Assembly: GCA_030837935.1 (NCBI GenBank)
Contig: JAUQXU010000317.1
Span: 1 to 6,919 of the forward strand
Source of the DNA: Candidatus Brocadia sp.
GTDB lineage: Bacteria > Planctomycetota > Brocadiia > Brocadiales > Brocadiaceae
Length of the DNA stretch: 6,919 bases
Direction: 5' to 3'
Under the pieces are notes generated by a model that saw only the letters and a list, made by a program, of their open reading frames with translations, made no database searches and had not been told where the DNA came from. Position 1 is the first letter of the stretch. Each line of letters starts with the position of its first letter. Shown here in pieces: positions 5,447 through 6,919 of the stretch. The position numbers and the translations under genes are program-made.

Positions 5447-5782
5447 CAGAGCGCAGCATTATCGCGCCAAGGACTTCGCGTTCCCCATGCACAACAATTG
5501 TTTATATCCATATTTCCTGCGAATTCTTTATACTACAGTTCGTAATGTGATAAAGAGGATAAAAAGTAACCTAACCCGACCTTCACAATTCACGCAGAAA
5601 AACGGTTATTTCCAGGCACTCATCACCAGGCAACCCTTGATTTTCAAGGGGTGAATTTTCAAAACGGGCTGTAGTGCCGACCTCTTAATGTGCCCCCTTG
5701 TATTTACCGTCTTAGCAACTGATCTACCCCTCGAATTACGAAGGTCTGGCTAACCTCCATACTATCAAAACCACATAGCACG
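5447..5782. other. Non-coding gap between convergent bcp and acetyltransferase genes
   Basis: I see no convincing gene in these 336 bases. The open frames present overlap bcp or read as low-quality protein. A perfect seven-pair hairpin is listed separately. No clear U-tract terminator for bcp is visible. A decayed gene cannot be excluded, but nothing recognisable remains. Confidence 0.5.
5634..5650. repeat. Perfect 7-bp hairpin in the convergent gap
   Basis: CCCTTGA (5634-5640) and TCAAGGG (5644-5650) pair across a TTT loop. It might serve as a shared terminator between the convergent genes, although neither strand has a strong U-tract after it. Confidence 0.5.
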
Positions 5783-6211
5783 TTATTGATCCGAATCATT
5801 ACGAATCATCACATAGTGATCAATGCCAGCCTCTTTAAATACATCACCAACAATCTCAAACCCATGTTTTCGGTAGAAGTCAACGAGATGTGACTGTGCA
5901 TGCATCTTGAATTTCTTAAAACCCTGCTCTTTTGCAGCTGAAATCATAAAATCGGTTAGCTTGTGACCCAGTTTTTTCCCACGATATGATTTCCGTATTG
6001 CAACGCGTTCCAATTTCGCATACTCACCATGTACGCGTATACGGCCGGCTGCAAAGGGTTCCCCGTTGTCTTCTCCCAGGATATGTATTGCAGAGTAGTC
6101 ATAGGCATCACGTTCTATCTTATACGGCACTCCTTGCTCTTCAATAGACACTATACCACGTATGATAAATACCTTGGTCAGGTCGTCCTGATTTGTTATG
6201 ACTTTAAACAT
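5783..6211 (-). CDS. GNAT-family N-acetyltransferase (YjcF/ElaA-like)
   Basis: A 142-residue cytoplasmic enzyme expected to move an acetyl group from acetyl-CoA to an amine, substrate unknown. The GNAT core is clear. A strand with AAGRIRV (54-60) leads into motif A, KLERVAIRKSYRGKKLGHKL (66-85), where RGKKLG forms the pyrophosphate-binding loop, with K in place of the more common G at the middle position. Motif B is HLVDFYRKHGFEIVG (108-122), with the usual tyrosine before the HGF turn. The ending EAGIDHYVMIR is typical of the YjcF/ElaA-like branch. The ATG at 6211 has only a weak upstream site (AGG about 11 bases away), but no better start is seen. It faces bcp tail-to-tail and stands behind a repeat-filled gap, so it is probably a single-gene unit. 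Confidence 0.9.
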   Translation of the reverse strand: MFKVITNQDDLTKVFIIRGIVSIEEQGVPYKIERDAYDYSAIHILGEDNGEPFAAGRIRVHGEYAKLERVAIRKSYRGKKLGHKLTDFMISAAKEQGFKKFKMHAQSHLVDFYRKHGFEIVGDVFKEAGIDHYVMIRNDSDQ

Positions 6212-6251
6212 GTTGAATACAACCTGGTATAAACACTTAGTTGTGGTTAGA

Positions 6252-6278
6252 AGTCAGCAGTCAGCAGTCAGCAGTCAG
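6252..6278. repeat. Heptamer tandem repeat (AGTCAGC, about four copies)
   Basis: AGTCAGC is repeated three times and followed by AGTCAG, 27 bases without a mismatch. It lies 41 bases upstream of the acetyltransferase start. Its end AGTCAGAAT (6273-6281) is an inverted copy of ATTCTGACT (6334-6342) in the second array. Confidence 0.9.
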
Positions 6279-6319
6279 AATAAAGCCGTTTAATTGGTCT
6301 AAACCGTTTAAATCGTTTT

Positions 6320-6354
6320 ATTCTGGATTCTGGATTCTGACTCCTGAATTCTGA
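6320..6354. repeat. Second heptamer tandem repeat (ATTCTGG/ATTCTGA, five units)
   Basis: Five seven-base units in a row read ATTCTGG, ATTCTGG, ATTCTGA, CTCCTGA and ATTCTGA. The motif differs from the first array but has the same period. CAGAATAAA (6276-6284) and TTTATTCTG (6317-6325) form a nine-pair stem joining the two arrays around an AT-rich centre with two CCGTTTAA copies. The look is that of the short tandem heptamer repeats described in filamentous cyanobacteria. Confidence 0.85.
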
Positions 6355-6379
6355 ATAAATCAAATTAATATCAACAGGG

Positions 6380-6403
6380 ATGGGTGAAGCAAAGCGAACC
6401 CAT
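6380..6403. repeat. REP-like hairpin with ATGGGT/ACCCAT arms
   Basis: ATGGGT (6380-6385) and ACCCAT (6398-6403) are inverted arms around GAAGCAAAGCGA, which adds a GC/GC pair. The pattern resembles a dispersed palindrome I recall from many genomes. It is 12 bases past the pirin stop and could help end that transcript. Confidence 0.6.
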
Positions 6404-6415
6404 TATTACCTTAGT

Positions 6416-6919
6416 TTAGATCAGATGTACATCCACAAGAATGAGATCTGCGTCAGTATCTGCCTTTACGTGAATATCTGTCTCTTCAACAACTTTTGCT
6501 GCCCCAAAGGTAGCAATGAGATGGCCATTTACCTGGACGGGTCCTCCCTCAATGACATAGAGATAGACGCCCCTCCAATCCCTGATCTGGTAATTTAGTG
6601 TCTGGCCGGTCTGAAGGAAAGAGGAACAAACCTCTGCGTTGGAGTGTATCCGGAGGGCATCCTTGTGTTCATTTGAAACGAGGGGAAGGAATCGGTTTGT
6701 CCGTTCTGCACGTTCTGTCCTCTTCTGTTTTACAGAAGGTTCCAAACCGCGTTCAGAGGGAAGGAACCACATTTGGATGAATCTCATCGGCTCATCCTTG
6801 CGATTATTGATTTCAGAGTGGAACATGCCTTTGCCAACGGTTGTGTGCTGTACCCAGCCCTGCTTGAGAATGCCGCCCAATCCCTGTTCATCTTCATGGC
6901 GGAACTCTCCTCCGGCACA
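6416..6919 (-). CDS. Pirin-family bicupin protein (YhhW-like), 5' end cut by the window edge
   Basis: The visible part is 167 residues, running off the right edge without a start; YhhW-type pirins are about 230 residues, so roughly 65 are missing. A TTG at 6880 could be mistaken for a start, but the frame stays open and homologous-looking upstream (GGEFRHEDEQG), so it is internal. Pirins are cupin metalloproteins; some, such as E. coli YhhW, show quercetin dioxygenase activity. Visible residues 1-75 carry the N-terminal cupin end, with GWVQHTTVGKGMFHSE. His34 and Glu36 in HSE match the second half of the metal site. The first two histidines lie beyond the edge. A C-terminal cupin follows from about EHKDALRIHSNAEV to the end. 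Function here is unknown. Confidence 0.9.
   Translation of the reverse strand, partial: CAGGEFRHEDEQGLGGILKQGWVQHTTVGKGMFHSEINNRKDEPMRFIQMWFLPSERGLEPSVKQKRTERAERTNRFLPLVSNEHKDALRIHSNAEVCSSFLQTGQTLNYQIRDWRGVYLYVIEGGPVQVNGHLIATFGAAKVVEETDIHVKADTDADLILVDVHLI

Noticed and set aside
5400..5654. Plus-strand open frame overlapping the end of bcp
   Set aside because: It begins inside bcp in another frame, has no ribosome site and its translation looks random.
6252..6354. CRISPR array
   Set aside because: The repeats are seven bases long and directly adjacent, with no spacers of unique sequence and no cas genes in the window.

Overview
The window is a stretch of bacterial chromosome with moderate to low GC. 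Most genes on the left lie on the minus strand and form a nickel-uptake locus. A short plus-strand stress/metal-protein pair follows, then two unrelated minus-strand enzymes. The organism appears to be Gram-negative, because there is an outer-membrane beta-barrel protein and several Sec signal peptides. The gene set and the many dispersed palindromic or heptameric repeats would fit a planctomycete such as an anammox bacterium, or a Nitrospirota or Desulfobacterota member. The sequence alone does not settle the lineage.

Layout. Positions 1-155 hold either the tail of a neighbouring gene or nothing, plus two small hairpins. Positions 156-1175 (minus) encode an outer-membrane channel-like protein. 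Positions 1176-1541 are non-coding and carry two strong inverted repeats, one of them an 87-base REP/MITE-like element. Positions 1542-4453 (minus) are a five-gene nickel locus in transcription order nikR, cbiM/nikM, a nikL-like gene, cbiQ and cbiO. A good sigma-70-type promoter (4492-4521) drives it, with a palindrome inside its spacer. Positions 4652-5446 (plus) encode a secreted cysteine-rich YHS/TRASH-type protein and a Bcp-type peroxiredoxin. Positions 5447-5782 are non-coding. Positions 5783-6211 (minus) encode a GNAT acetyltransferase. Positions 6212-6415 hold heptamer tandem repeats and a REP-like hairpin. Positions 6416 to the right edge (minus) encode a pirin that runs off the window.

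How the genes fit together. NikR senses nickel and should repress its own transcript and the ECF-type transporter behind it. CbiM/NikM is the metal-binding S component, the NikL-like protein an accessory, CbiQ the transmembrane coupling protein and CbiO the ATPase. The barrel protein may supply the outer-membrane step, but this is inferred only from proximity.

The most notable observation is that cbiO is intact in every ATPase motif but is interrupted by a single in-frame TAA at 1965-1967. The two halves continue in the same frame without any indel. Either the transporter has very recently lost its motor, or this is a sequence error, or (least likely) the stop is read through. I did not find a clearly new multi-gene system. 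The other items worth a second look are the candidate nickel operators, the barrel protein and the repeat families.
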